Below, piece by piece: positions 9,911 to 18,431 of a DNA stretch of 40,311 bases. Origin of the DNA: Porticoccaceae bacterium. Its GTDB lineage: Bacteria > Pseudomonadota > Gammaproteobacteria > Pseudomonadales > Porticoccaceae. A model generated the notes under the pieces. It was not told the DNA's origin, did no database searches, and saw only the letters and a list, made by a program, of their open reading frames with translations. The translations under genes were made by a program, and so were the position numbers. Each line of letters opens with the position of its first letter. The stretch's first letter is position 1. The DNA is taken from the NCBI GenBank assembly GCA_018069525.1, contig JAGPUQ010000006.1, forward strand, positions 1 to 40,311, read 5' to 3'.

Positions 9911-11398
9911 ATGTTCATGCAGTATTCCCTACGCCAGACCTGGTTGAGCAATATCCGTGGCGATGTGCTCGCGGGCACGGTGGTTGCTCTGGCCCTGATC
10001 CCGGAGGCCATTGCCTTCTCAATTATCGCCGGTGTCGACCCCAAAGTGGGTTTATACGCGTCTTTTTGTATTGCGGTGGTTAGTGCCTTTGCCGGTGGCC
10101 GCCCCGGTATGATTTCTGCTGCTACCGGCGCCATGGCCCTGTTAATGGTAATGCTGGTTAAAGAGCATGGTCTGCAATATTTAATGGCCGCCACCATTCT
10201 GACCGGAGTCATACAAATCATTGCCGGGGCATTAAAGCTCGGGCAATTAATGCGTTTTGTTTCGCGCTCGGTGGTAACCGGTTTTGTCAACGCGCTGGCC
10301 ATTCTTATTTTTATGGCGCAACTGCCGGAATTAATCCACGTGACCTGGCATGTCTACGTGATGACGGCGACCGGGCTGGGGATTATTTACCTGTTTCCCT
10401 ATGTTAATCGCACTGTGCCTTCGCCATTGGTGTGCATCGTGGTACTCACCGCGGTTTCTCTTGCTTTGGGCCTGGATATTCGCACCGTCGGCGATATGGG
10501 TGAGTTGCCCGATACCTTACCGGTATTTTTAATTCCCGATATTCCCTGGAACCTGGAAACTCTAAAAATTATTTTCCCGGTCTCCGTCACCATGGCCGCG
10601 GTGGGCTTGTTGGAATCAATGATGACCGCCACCATCGTCGACGACTTAACCGATACCCAAAGTAATAAAAATCGCGAGTGTGCCGGGCAGGGCGTGTCCA
10701 ACATCGCCTCTGGTTTTCTCGGTGGTATGGCGGGTTGCGCGATGATTGGCCAGTCGGTAATCAACGTGAAGTCTGGAGGGCGTACACGTTTATCAACTCT
10801 GGTCGCAGGCGTGTTCTTACTGATTCTGGTGGTGTTTCTGGATGAATGGGTATCGCTAATCCCTATGGCGGCTCTGGTCGCGGTGATGATCATGGTGTCC
10901 ATTGGTACCTTTAGCTGGGCTTCGTTGAGCAATTTACGTACGCATCCGAAAAGCAGCAGTGTGGTGATGATCGCTACCGTAATTACCACTGTGGCTACGC
11001 ATAATTTGGCATTGGGTGTTGGTGTAGGGGTACTGCTGAGCGCGCTGTTTTATGCCAATAAAGTCGGTCAGGTGTTTTACGTTAGCGCTCTCGTTGGAGA
11101 AAACCACAACCACCGTATCTATAACGTGGTTGGCCAGGTGTTTTACACTTCGGCAGAGCAATTTGTGCAGTCCTTCGATTTTAAAGAAGCGATAAGTAAA
11201 GTTACTATTGATGTGCATCGCGCGCATTTTTGGGACCTTACCGCCATTGATGCCCTCGACAAAGTGATTATTAAATTGCGTCGCGAGGGTGCGGATGTGG
11301 ACGTGATTGGTTTGAATGAAGCCAGCGCTACGCTGGTCGATAAATTTGCCGAACACGATAAGCCCGATGCTATCGACAAAATGATGGATGGCCATTAA
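9911..11398 (+). CDS. SulP-family anion transporter with STAS domain
   Basis: The 495-residue inner-membrane protein has about ten or more hydrophobic helices from residue 15 to 390. It has the SulP N-terminal signature ([21 protein letters not shown]), the segment GLYASF, and [18 protein letters not shown]-terminal STAS domain covers about residues 410-490 ([20 protein letters not shown]). SulP proteins move sulfate, bicarbonate or other anions, usually with sodium or protons; the ion here is not determined. A universal stress protein gene follows 97 bases downstream. Such SulP-Usp pairing is common and suggests bicarbonate or stress-related transport. The 231 bases upstream contain no gene. 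Confidence 0.9.
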   Translation: MFMQYSLRQTWLSNIRGDVLAGTVVALALIPEAIAFSIIAGVDPKVGLYASFCIAVVSAFAGGRPGMISAATGAMALLMVMLVKEHGLQYLMAATILTGVIQIIAGALKLGQLMRFVSRSVVTGFVNALAILIFMAQLPELIHVTWHVYVMTATGLGIIYLFPYVNRTVPSPLVCIVVLTAVSLALGLDIRTVGDMGELPDTLPVFLIPDIPWNLETLKIIFPVSVTMAAVGLLESMMTATIVDDLTDTQSNKNRECAGQGVSNIASGFLGGMAGCAMIGQSVINVKSGGRTRLSTLVAGVFLLILVVFLDEWVSLIPMAALVAVMIMVSIGTFSWASLSNLRTHPKSSSVVMIATVITTVATHNLALGVGVGVLLSALFYANKVGQVFYVSALVGENHNHRIYNVVGQVFYTSAEQFVQSFDFKEAISKVTIDVHRAHFWDLTAIDALDKVIIKLRREGADVDVIGLNEASATLVDKFAEHDKPDAIDKMMDGH

Positions 11399-11399
11399 C

Positions 11400-11432
11400 T
11401 TGATTATTAGTTGATTATTAGTTGATTATTAG
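11400..11432. repeat. Three perfect tandem copies of an 11-bp unit
   Basis: The unit TTGATTATTAG occurs three times without mismatch, beginning two bases after the stop codon of the SulP gene. Each copy contains TGA and TAG, so all frames are closed. It lies in the short gap before the universal stress protein gene and may vary in copy number by replication slippage. Confidence 0.9.
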
Positions 11433-11495
11433 TTCGATGGTTAATGTTCGGGTAGTGAATACTAGTTTGTTCAGCTTAGGTCACGAGGAATCACT

Positions 11496-12350
11496 ATGAG
11501 TAATGTAATCGCCTGTATCGACGGTTCCAGCGCCGCCACCCCGGTTTGCGACTATGCCGCGTGGGCTGCAGCTCGCCTTGCCGCGCCCTTGATGTTGCTT
11601 CACGTGCTCGACCAATCCCGCTATCCCATGGAAAATGATTTAAGTGGTAATTTGGGTGTTGGAGAACGCGAGCATTTACTCACTGAGCTTGCTGAACTTG
11701 ATGCTCGGCGTAACAAAATGGCCCTGGAGCAGGGCCGCTTAATGTTGGAAACTGCAAAAGCTCGAGCGATTGCTGATGGTATCGCCGAGCCGGTATTGCG
11801 CCAGCGCCATGGCCACCTGGTGGAAAACCTGGCAGAACTGGAAGATGAAACGCTTTTACTGGTGATGGGTAAGCAGGGCGAAGAACATAGCGGTGATACT
11901 GACAACGATGTCGGCGGTAATGTCGAGCGCGTAGTGCGTACGTTGCACAGCCCGATTCTTATCGCTCAGGGAGAATTCAAAGCTCCGGAAGTGGTTATGC
12001 TTGCCTTTGATAGTAGTGCAACCACTCGCAAGGGTGTCGAGCTACTTGCCGCCAGCTCTTTATTTAAAGGTGTTTCCGGCCATTTGGTTTCCGTCAGCAA
12101 AGACAAACACACCTTGCGTGAAGATATGGAGTGGGCGGAAAAAACGATTGTTGATGGCGGTCACCAGGTTTGCACCGCTGTCCTCGATGGTGACATCGAA
12201 CCGGCTTTGCACGCTTATCAGCAAGAACATAACGTGGATATGATCGTTATGGGTGCCTACGGCCACTCTCGCTTACGAGAATTTTTTGTCGGTAGCACCA
12301 CCAATAATATGCTCCGTAAGGCCTCCGTACCGCATTTGTTGTTGAGATAA
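11496..12350 (+). CDS. Universal stress protein, tandem Usp domains
   Basis: The 284-residue length matches two fused Usp domains of about 140 residues. The second domain has the intact ATP-binding pattern G-2x-G-9x-G-S (GAYGHSRLREFFVGST). The first has only a degenerate version (MGKQGEEHSG ... GGNVERVV), so probably one nucleotide site is active. Usp proteins bind ATP in the cytosol and protect cells during starvation and stress. A GAGGA ribosome site lies just upstream of the ATG. The position directly after a SulP transporter suggests that it modulates or accompanies that transporter; this is inference from context. Confidence 0.9.
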   Translation: MSNVIACIDGSSAATPVCDYAAWAAARLAAPLMLLHVLDQSRYPMENDLSGNLGVGEREHLLTELAELDARRNKMALEQGRLMLETAKARAIADGIAEPVLRQRHGHLVENLAELEDETLLLVMGKQGEEHSGDTDNDVGGNVERVVRTLHSPILIAQGEFKAPEVVMLAFDSSATTRKGVELLAASSLFKGVSGHLVSVSKDKHTLREDMEWAEKTIVDGGHQVCTAVLDGDIEPALHAYQQEHNVDMIVMGAYGHSRLREFFVGSTTNNMLRKASVPHLLLR

Positions 12351-12381
12351 ACAGCTGAGATAAACGGCTGAGATAAACAGT
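12343..12381. repeat. Three 13-bp tandem copies spanning a stop codon
   Basis: Units TGAGATAAACAGC (12343-12355), TGAGATAAACGGC (12356-12368) and TGAGATAAACAGT (12369-12381) follow each other directly. The first copy includes the last codons and the TAA stop (12348-12350) of the universal stress protein gene, so the repeat grew out of the coding end. The unit is not a multiple of three, so stops occur in several frames. Confidence 0.9.
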
Positions 12382-12407
12382 TTAGAAAAAACACTAAGGA
12401 AACTGAA

Positions 12408-13184
12408 ATGAAAGTATTGGGACAAATAGCGTTAATCACTGGCGGAGCATCGGGTCTCGGTGCTGGAGCGGCAAGAATACTCACGAAAGCCGGAGTGACC
12501 TGCGCTCTGCTCGACAGAAATTTATCTCTGGCAGAAGAGCTCGTAAAAGAATTAGGTGGCGGTATGGCCATCGAGTGCGACGTCAGTGATGGCCCAGGCG
12601 TGGAGGCTGCTATAGCCGAGGTAACTAAAACACTAGGCGCTCCTCGTATCGTACTGAACGCCGCAGGCATTGATATTGCCGTGCGTACGGCAAGTCCCAA
12701 AGGTCCTCATTCGCTGGAAGAGTTTCAGCGGGTCATTAACGTTAATCTCACCGGTACTTTCAATGTCGCACGAGTGGCGGCTTACGGCATGATCGGACTC
12801 GACGTCTTGAGTGATAATGGGAATGAGGATGGCGAACGCGGCGTGGTGATTAATATTGCCTCGGTAGTTGCTCAGGATGGCCCGGTAGGGCAGGCGGCCT
12901 ACGCGGCATCAAAAGCCGGTGTGCAGGGTATGACGCTGCCGATGGCGAGGGATCTGGCTCCCTATGGTATTCGCGTGATGACCATTGCGCCGGGCATGTT
13001 TGAAACGCCCCTGGCCGCGGGTATTCCCCAGAAGTGGATCGACAGTATTATCCCCACCGTGCCGTTTCCAAAGCGTTGGGGTAATCCTTTGGAGTTTGGT
13101 GCACTGGTACAACATATCTGCGAAAACTCTATGCTCAATGGCGAAATGATTCGTATCGATGGTGCTATTCGCATGGGTCTTTGA
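12408..13184 (+). CDS. SDR-family dehydrogenase, HSD10 / 3-hydroxyacyl-CoA dehydrogenase-like
   Basis: The 258-residue classical SDR has the cofactor motif TGGASGLG (residues 11-18), an acidic residue after beta-2 (LLDRN) that favours NAD over NADP, the NAAG motif, and the catalytic Ser (INIAS), Tyr and Lys (YAASK). The C-terminal third (QGMTLPMARDLAPYGIRV, TIAPGMFETPL, LNGEMIRIDGAIRM) closely matches the HSD17B10 type, which oxidises short branched 3-hydroxyacyl-CoAs and hydroxysteroids. An AAGGAAA site precedes the ATG. It is the first gene of a probable three-gene catabolic operon with the IPMDH-like and TauD-like genes. Confidence 0.88.
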   Translation: MKVLGQIALITGGASGLGAGAARILTKAGVTCALLDRNLSLAEELVKELGGGMAIECDVSDGPGVEAAIAEVTKTLGAPRIVLNAAGIDIAVRTASPKGPHSLEEFQRVINVNLTGTFNVARVAAYGMIGLDVLSDNGNEDGERGVVINIASVVAQDGPVGQAAYAASKAGVQGMTLPMARDLAPYGIRVMTIAPGMFETPLAAGIPQKWIDSIIPTVPFPKRWGNPLEFGALVQHICENSMLNGEMIRIDGAIRMGL

Positions 13185-13245
13185 TGTTTATCAATTGTCC
13201 TTATCCATTGTTTTTATAAAATACCCCTCCTGAAACAGGATCTCC

Positions 13246-14349
13246 ATGAAACAGAAAAGCTATAAAATCGGTATTTTTTCCGGCGACGGTATTGGCCCGG
13301 AAATAATGAAAGAAGCTTTAAAAGTTCTCAAAGTGGTGGAGCAACGCTGCGCTGTGACTTTTGAATTGATCGAAGCACCATTTGGCGCAGCGGCTTATTT
13401 TGATTACGGGCATCCTTTCCCCGAGCAAAGTCGAGCGGTGTGCGATGTGGTCGATGCGGTATTAAAAGGCCCGGTCGGGCTGGTGCACTCGGAAGCAATT
13501 AAAATTCCGGTGGACATGCAGCCAGAGCGCGGTGCCGTGTTACCTCTGCGCGCCCACTACAACACCTACGCGAACTTTCGTCCGGTGGTACTACCGCAAT
13601 CACTGGCTCACCTTTCGCCCTTAAAGGCAGAAGTCATCGGCGAAGGCATAGATATTATAATGGTCCGCGAATTACTGGGCGGGCTGTATTTTGGCAAGAA
13701 AGTCGTCGGCAAAGATAATAATGGGGTGCGCTATGTGGAGGAAACTCTGCGCTACGATGAAATACAAATTCGCCAGGTATTGATTTCAGCCTTCGATTTA
13801 GCCATGGGTCGTAAGCGGGTATTACACAATATTCACAAAAGTAATATCTTGCAGTCGAGCGTGCTGTGGAACGAAGTGCTAGATGAAGTTGCGCAAGATT
13901 ATCCAGAGGTGAAAGTGGTTCATATGTTGGTAGATGCAGCTGCTACCCACCTGTGTTTAAAGCCCACTCAGTTTGACGTCATGGTGATGGAAAACATGTT
14001 CGGCGATATTCTCAGCGACCAGGGTGGCGGGCTTATTGGTTCTCTCGGTCTTATGCCATCGGCGTGCATTGGCGATGGTAAAGCCTATTACGAGCCGTCT
14101 CACGGCTCGGCACCGGATATAGCCGGTCAAAATATCGCTAACCCCTATTCGATGATCGGTTCGGTCGCCATGATGCTGGAACATAGTTTGGATATGAGTG
14201 CAGAGGCCAAAAATATTTGGGCAGCAATGCAGGGCGTATTCAGTGACGGTTACACCACTCCCGATCTGGCTGCTCAAAAAAGTGGTGATAAAGTGATTGG
14301 CACCGATGCCTTTGGCGATCGCGTTGTGGCAAAATTAAAAGCTATGTGA
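13246..14349 (+). CDS. Isocitrate/isopropylmalate dehydrogenase-family enzyme
   Basis: The 367-residue cytosolic enzyme has the beta-decarboxylating dehydrogenase fold. Its features are GDGIGPEIM near the N terminus, the substrate arginine region (LPLRAHYNTYANFRPV), RELLGGLYFGKK, the family signature (ENMFGDILSDQGGG) and the cofactor region (YYEPSHGSAPDIAGQNIANP). The YANFRP and ENMFGDILSD motifs are LeuB-like, but LeuB lies elsewhere with leuCD in most genomes. Here it sits between an acyl-CoA-type dehydrogenase and a dioxygenase and overlaps the latter. I read it as a paralog acting on a 2-hydroxy or 3-substituted malate in a degradation route. Cofactor and substrate are not certain. Confidence 0.82.
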   Translation: MKQKSYKIGIFSGDGIGPEIMKEALKVLKVVEQRCAVTFELIEAPFGAAAYFDYGHPFPEQSRAVCDVVDAVLKGPVGLVHSEAIKIPVDMQPERGAVLPLRAHYNTYANFRPVVLPQSLAHLSPLKAEVIGEGIDIIMVRELLGGLYFGKKVVGKDNNGVRYVEETLRYDEIQIRQVLISAFDLAMGRKRVLHNIHKSNILQSSVLWNEVLDEVAQDYPEVKVVHMLVDAAATHLCLKPTQFDVMVMENMFGDILSDQGGGLIGSLGLMPSACIGDGKAYYEPSHGSAPDIAGQNIANPYSMIGSVAMMLEHSLDMSAEAKNIWAAMQGVFSDGYTTPDLAAQKSGDKVIGTDAFGDRVVAKLKAM

Positions 14350-15194
14350 GCCGGAACATGAATACAGATTTTGAAGTTGTACATTTAACGCCTTATATCG
14401 GCAGCGAAATCCGCGGACTCGATTTATCGAAACCGATTCCGCCCGATACTTTGGCAGAACTGAGAAAAGTCTGGCTTGATCGCAAGATGATCTACTTCCT
14501 CGATCAAAGCCTCACGCCCGCGCAACAACTGGCGTTTACCGGCCAGTTTGGTGAAGTTAATAAATATCCTTTTCTCAATGGTATCGAAGGCTATCCGCTG
14601 GTTGCCCCGGTACTTAAATTACCGGAAGAAACGGTTAATTTTGGTGGCGTATGGCACTCGGATACCACTTATCTGGAAACCCCCGCCGCCGGTGCCAGCC
14701 TCTATGCCCTGGAACTGCCTCCGGTCGGTGGCGATACCATTTTTTGCAATATGCAAACTGCCTACGCAGCCTTGCCACAGGATCTTAAAGACGAGATAGA
14801 TGGGCTGAATGCGGTTTACACTTCGGCCAAAGCCGCCGTAGCAAAAACGCGAATGCCTCGCCTCGCGGATTCGGGTGATGCATCGGCCCCGGAGGTATTT
14901 ACCAATGTTCATCCGGTGGTGCGTACCCATCCTGAAACCGGTGAAAAGACTCTTTACGTCCACGAAGCCCACGCGGTGCGAATCGATGGCTGGACTGAGG
15001 AGGATAGTGAACCTTTGCTGAACCGGCTGTATCAACACGCTCGCATTCCCGAATTTCAATGCCGCTTAAGCTGGAGTGTCGGCATGGTGGTACTGTGGGA
15101 TAACCGCTCAACCCATCACTATCCCCTCAACGATTATCACGGCTATCGGCGTCTGCTGCACCGGGTTTCACTGCAAGGTGATCGACCTTTTTAA
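14346..15194 (+). CDS. TauD/TfdA-family Fe(II)/2-oxoglutarate dioxygenase
   Basis: The 282-residue protein carries the iron facial triad: His104 and Asp106 in VWHSDTTY, and His258 in DNRSTHHYPLND. A conserved arginine for 2-oxoglutarate follows in GYRRLLHRVS. TauD-family enzymes hydroxylate taurine, alkyl sulfates, aryloxyacetates or related acids, releasing succinate and CO2. The GTG start at 14346 overlaps the TGA of the preceding gene in a GTGA, the same coupling as in the efflux operon. The ATG at 14358 is an alternative start. No sulfonate transporter is adjacent, although a SulP transporter lies upstream. Substrate unknown. Confidence 0.88.
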   Translation: MSRNMNTDFEVVHLTPYIGSEIRGLDLSKPIPPDTLAELRKVWLDRKMIYFLDQSLTPAQQLAFTGQFGEVNKYPFLNGIEGYPLVAPVLKLPEETVNFGGVWHSDTTYLETPAAGASLYALELPPVGGDTIFCNMQTAYAALPQDLKDEIDGLNAVYTSAKAAVAKTRMPRLADSGDASAPEVFTNVHPVVRTHPETGEKTLYVHEAHAVRIDGWTEEDSEPLLNRLYQHARIPEFQCRLSWSVGMVVLWDNRSTHHYPLNDYHGYRRLLHRVSLQGDRPF

Positions 15195-15279
15195 GTCTGC
15201 AAGCTTAACCACGTTAAACACTGAGCTACTCTGTCCGGGATATCAATTACTGTTGAGTCTTATCTAAATCAGGCTTGTG

Positions 15280-15285
15280 TATAAT
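15280..15285 (+). promoter_or_regulatory. Candidate -10 box for the nadK operon
   Basis: A perfect TATAAT lies 34 bases before the nadK ATG. A TTGAGT at 15253-15258 is 21 bases away, too far for a standard -35. Only the -10 element is therefore supported. Confidence 0.4.
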
Positions 15286-15319
15286 TCAGCCATATTTTGG
15301 TCTGCACGAAGGGTCTTCA

Positions 15320-16222
15320 ATGGCACAATTTCAACGTATCGGTGTGGTGGCTCAGCTGCGTCATCCGAAGGTAGCCGATAGTCTTAATCGTTTGGTCGCT
15401 TTTCTCAAAGCCGATGGCCGCACGGTCATAGCGGAACAGGATACCGCGAGTTTGCTCGCTGACCGCTCTGTGGAAGCCCTGACGCGCAAGGATCTTACTA
15501 ACGATAGCCTCGATCTGGTGATTGTGGTGGGCGGCGACGGTAGCATGCTGGGTGCGGCGCGCTCGCTGATTGATCTCGATATTCCCATGCTGGGTCTGAA
15601 TCGCGGGCGGTTGGGGTTTTTGACCGACATTTCTCCAGAACAAATGGAAGCGGGAATAGGGCAGGTACTGGCCGGGAACTATAAAATGTCCGAGCGGTTT
15701 TTGCTTGAGGTCAGCGTGTATCGCAACGGCAATCCCGAAGCTATTGCCTCTGGCATAGCACTTAACGATGTGGTGCTGCACCCCGGCCGCTCGGTACGCA
15801 TGATGGAGTTTGAACTCTACATCGACAACGCCTTTGTCTATAGCCAGCGCTCCGATGGTTTGATTGTGTCAACGCCAACAGGGTCTACAGCCTATGCCTT
15901 ATCCGCCGGTGGCCCGATTATGTGTCCCGAGCTGGATGCCCTGGTGTTGGTGCCGATGAATCCGCACACCCTCAGTAGTCGACCCATCGTGGTCAGCGGC
16001 TCCAGCGAACTGGAAGTGCGTGTCGGACCGTTTAACAAATTACATCCCAAAGCGACCTGTGACGGTCAGTACGAAATAGCCGCTGAGCCAGGTGATGCCA
16101 TTCGAATTATTAAACACCCCAAACCAGTACGGCTGATCCATCCGCAGGAACATAATTTTTACGAAGTTTGTCGTAGAAAACTAGGGTGGGGTAGTCGGCT
16201 CGATACTGAAAATCATTCGTGA
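15320..16222 (+). CDS. nadK: NAD kinase
   Basis: The 300-residue cytosolic enzyme phosphorylates NAD to NADP using ATP. It shows the diagnostic GGDGSMLGAAR with the catalytic Asp, the NxGxLGFLT-type motif (NRGRLGFLTDI), and the conserved STPTGSTAYALSAGGP. Length is normal for gammaproteobacterial NadK. The frame is open back to 15275, but the ATG at 15320 is preferred because MAQFQRIGVV matches the family start and GAAGG lies just upstream. It begins a run of same-strand genes (rhomboid, yeaC, DUF2797, pepN) that I recall as conserved in Pseudomonas. Confidence 0.96.
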   Translation: MAQFQRIGVVAQLRHPKVADSLNRLVAFLKADGRTVIAEQDTASLLADRSVEALTRKDLTNDSLDLVIVVGGDGSMLGAARSLIDLDIPMLGLNRGRLGFLTDISPEQMEAGIGQVLAGNYKMSERFLLEVSVYRNGNPEAIASGIALNDVVLHPGRSVRMMEFELYIDNAFVYSQRSDGLIVSTPTGSTAYALSAGGPIMCPELDALVLVPMNPHTLSSRPIVVSGSSELEVRVGPFNKLHPKATCDGQYEIAAEPGDAIRIIKHPKPVRLIHPQEHNFYEVCRRKLGWGSRLDTENHS

Positions 16223-16244
16223 AGGTCATTCTAGGAGGTAATAG

Positions 16245-17138
16245 ATGAATGATTTAACGCACTGGATTACCGTTGCCAGCGTGCCTGCAGAGCTGAATGC
16301 CGAGCTCTTAGCGATGGAGTTAGATCGCTACCGCATCGAGTATCAGATTGCCCAACAAAACGATGTACGCCTGTTACTGGTATCCCAACAGGAAGCGGTG
16401 CCGACAGCGGCGGCAGTGCTCCAACAATATCAGCAAATGGCGCTTCAGCAACAGGATCCTGAGGGCCAGGTTAAACGCTCGGGCTCGCAGAATTCGGATG
16501 CGAGCTTATTACAGCAGGCCCAACAAACCCCGGTGGTGATTATTACCCTGGTGTTGGGTTTATTAGGTGCAGTACTGGTGAGCTTTTTACCGGAGCAACT
16601 GCACTGGTTTACCTTTCAGGATTTCGAAAGTGTCGATGAAACCCATATCCGTATTTTTCCAGTAGAGCTGGCTTTTGAGCGGAGCGAATACTGGCGGTTA
16701 TTAACACCGGCTTTCCTACATTTTGGTCTGCTGCATATTGTTTTTAACGGCTTATGGACCTGGGAATTTGGCCGGCGCATTGAATTACTGGTTGGTAAAA
16801 GTAATTTTATCTTAATTGCACTGGGTATCGCCATCGCTGCCAATGTAGGCCAATATTGGTGGGAACCCAATCAGATTTTTGGTGGTTTATCGGGCCTTGT
16901 CTATGGTTTGCTGGGCTATGTTTGGGTGCGTAATATGATTGCTCCCCATTCTTTATTGCGCGTTCCCCCCGGTATTATTGGCCTTATGTTGGCTTGGCTA
17001 GTGATTTGCGCTTTAGGCATCGTCGATCTGTTTTTAGACGGTGGTGTCGCCAACAGTGCCCACGTAGTCGGTTTACTGACGGGTATGCTATTTGGTGGTG
17101 TCGCGGGTTTGGGTAACAAAGGTCGCGAGAATGTTTAG
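16245..17138 (+). CDS. Rhomboid-family intramembrane serine protease (GlpG-like)
   Basis: The 297-residue protein has a soluble N-terminal domain of about 95 residues with many Gln (a GlpG-type cytosolic region), then six or so membrane helices. The rhomboid hallmarks are present: HxxxN in LLHIVFNGLW, GLSG with the nucleophile Ser216, and catalytic His273 in NSAHVVGLLTG. It should cleave membrane proteins within the inner membrane; substrates are unknown. A near-perfect AGGAGGT site (16233-16239) lies six bases before the ATG, predicting strong translation. The gene follows nadK by 22 bases and is very likely co-transcribed with it. Confidence 0.92.
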   Translation: MNDLTHWITVASVPAELNAELLAMELDRYRIEYQIAQQNDVRLLLVSQQEAVPTAAAVLQQYQQMALQQQDPEGQVKRSGSQNSDASLLQQAQQTPVVIITLVLGLLGAVLVSFLPEQLHWFTFQDFESVDETHIRIFPVELAFERSEYWRLLTPAFLHFGLLHIVFNGLWTWEFGRRIELLVGKSNFILIALGIAIAANVGQYWWEPNQIFGGLSGLVYGLLGYVWVRNMIAPHSLLRVPPGIIGLMLAWLVICALGIVDLFLDGGVANSAHVVGLLTGMLFGGVAGLGNKGRENV

Positions 17139-17173
17139 AGGCGCTCTTATCAGAGCCGCTGTGAGAGCATATT

Positions 17174-17446
17174 ATGGATTTTGAAACACTGATCGAGCAA
17201 ATGACGCCTGAGCTTTACCAAAGACTTAAATTGGCGGTGGAAATCGGCAAATGGCCCAACGGTGAGGTGTTAACGGCGCAGCAGCGAGAATCCTGCTTGC
17301 AGGCGGTGATTTCCTGGGACTTCAAACATAAACCGGAAGAAGAGCGGGTCGCCTATATCGATACGCGCAAGCACTCCCACTGTGGTAGCGCGGGGGATGA
17401 TCTAGACTCTTCAGCCGAACCAAAACCCTTAAAGTGGCAGCATTAA
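17174..17446 (+). CDS. YeaC-like protein (DUF1315), function unknown
   Basis: The 90-residue protein matches Escherichia coli YeaC in its first two thirds: MTPELYQRLKLAVEIGKWPNGEVLT and a following CLQAVISW helix. It is a small soluble protein conserved in Gammaproteobacteria with no established function. The C terminus is acidic and variable. It is placed 35 bases after the rhomboid gene in the conserved nadK-pepN run. Confidence 0.88.
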   Translation: MDFETLIEQMTPELYQRLKLAVEIGKWPNGEVLTAQQRESCLQAVISWDFKHKPEEERVAYIDTRKHSHCGSAGDDLDSSAEPKPLKWQH

Positions 17447-17534
17447 TACGCTTTTTACATCTCTTACATTGCTAGCATCACGCCATAACCGTCTCACACA
17501 ATAGCCCGTAATTTCTGACAGGATCAATTAATTT

Positions 17535-18356
17535 ATGCCGTCTTACCAGGGCCATCTGGCCAAAATGAATGTTGAACTCGCCGCCCCGGTTAATTATCAC
17601 CTTCCTCTGGACGAGCATCGACTTCCGCTCAATGAATTACTGGGCGAGACTGTTCAGCTTACCTACACCGGAAAAATTCACTGTGCGCACTGTGGTCGGG
17701 TGAGCAATAAAAGTTTTAATCAGGGTTATTGTTACCCCTGTTTTAAAAAATTAGCGCAATGCGATATTTGTATGATGAGCCCGGAAAAGTGTCATTTCGA
17801 TGCCGGCACCTGCCGCGAACCCGAGTGGGCCCAGGAATTTTGCATGACCGAACACTACGTGTACCTGGCTAATTCTTCCGGGGTCAAAGTCGGTATTACC
17901 CGTGGCACTCAGTTGCCGACCCGTTGGATAGATCAAGGTGCGGTGCAAGCCTTGCCGATTCTTCGGGTGCAAACGCGCCAGCAGTCGGGCCTGGTCGAAG
18001 ATGTGATCCGCCAGCATGTAGCGGATAAAACCAACTGGCGAACCATGTTGAAGGGAGTTATTCCGGAGCTTGATCTAATGGAAAGGCGCGATCAGTTACT
18101 TGAACTCTGCCACGACGAATTAAGTGTTCTGGATCAACGTTTCGGCCTGCAAGCCATTCAGCGATTAGATGCGGAGGCCGTCGATATTAACTACCCGGTA
18201 CTAGAGTATCCCACTAAAATCACTTCCCTTAACTTTGACAAAAACCCTCAGGTTAGTGGGCGACTTATGGGTATTAAGGGACAATATTTAATCCTTGATA
18301 GCGGCGTGATCAATATGCGTAAGTTCACGGCTTACCATATCGAAGTCACTGTTTGA
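17535..18356 (+). CDS. DUF2797 protein: cysteine-rich N-terminus plus GIY-YIG-like segment
   Basis: The 273-residue protein has a zinc-ribbon-like N-terminal part with cysteine pairs CAHC, CYPC and CDIC followed by more Cys and His (near residues 50-105). A segment follows that recalls the GIY-YIG fold: YVYL, then KVGIT about 11 residues on, an Arg on the next helix (TRWIDQGA), a Glu (LVEDVIRQ) and an Asn (NWR). The family is annotated as DUF2797, usually without function. Zinc binding plus a nuclease-like core suggests nucleic-acid binding or cleavage, but this is inference. It sits between yeaC and pepN, a location I recall as conserved. Confidence 0.85.
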   Translation: MPSYQGHLAKMNVELAAPVNYHLPLDEHRLPLNELLGETVQLTYTGKIHCAHCGRVSNKSFNQGYCYPCFKKLAQCDICMMSPEKCHFDAGTCREPEWAQEFCMTEHYVYLANSSGVKVGITRGTQLPTRWIDQGAVQALPILRVQTRQQSGLVEDVIRQHVADKTNWRTMLKGVIPELDLMERRDQLLELCHDELSVLDQRFGLQAIQRLDAEAVDINYPVLEYPTKITSLNFDKNPQVSGRLMGIKGQYLILDSGVINMRKFTAYHIEVTV

Positions 18357-18431
18357 CTGAAGATTTAAATTTTTCATCTAAAGTTTAATATTAGAATAGA
18401 GTAACTACACCTTAAATCATTGGAGTTTTTG

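Noticed and set aside
10399..10989. 196-residue open frame antisense to the SulP gene
   Set aside because: Low-complexity Thr/Ile/Ser/Arg-rich shadow of a real membrane-protein gene on the other strand.
11400..12381. Repeats considered as a CRISPR array
   Set aside because: Units of 11 and 13 bp are directly contiguous, with no spacers and no cas genes.
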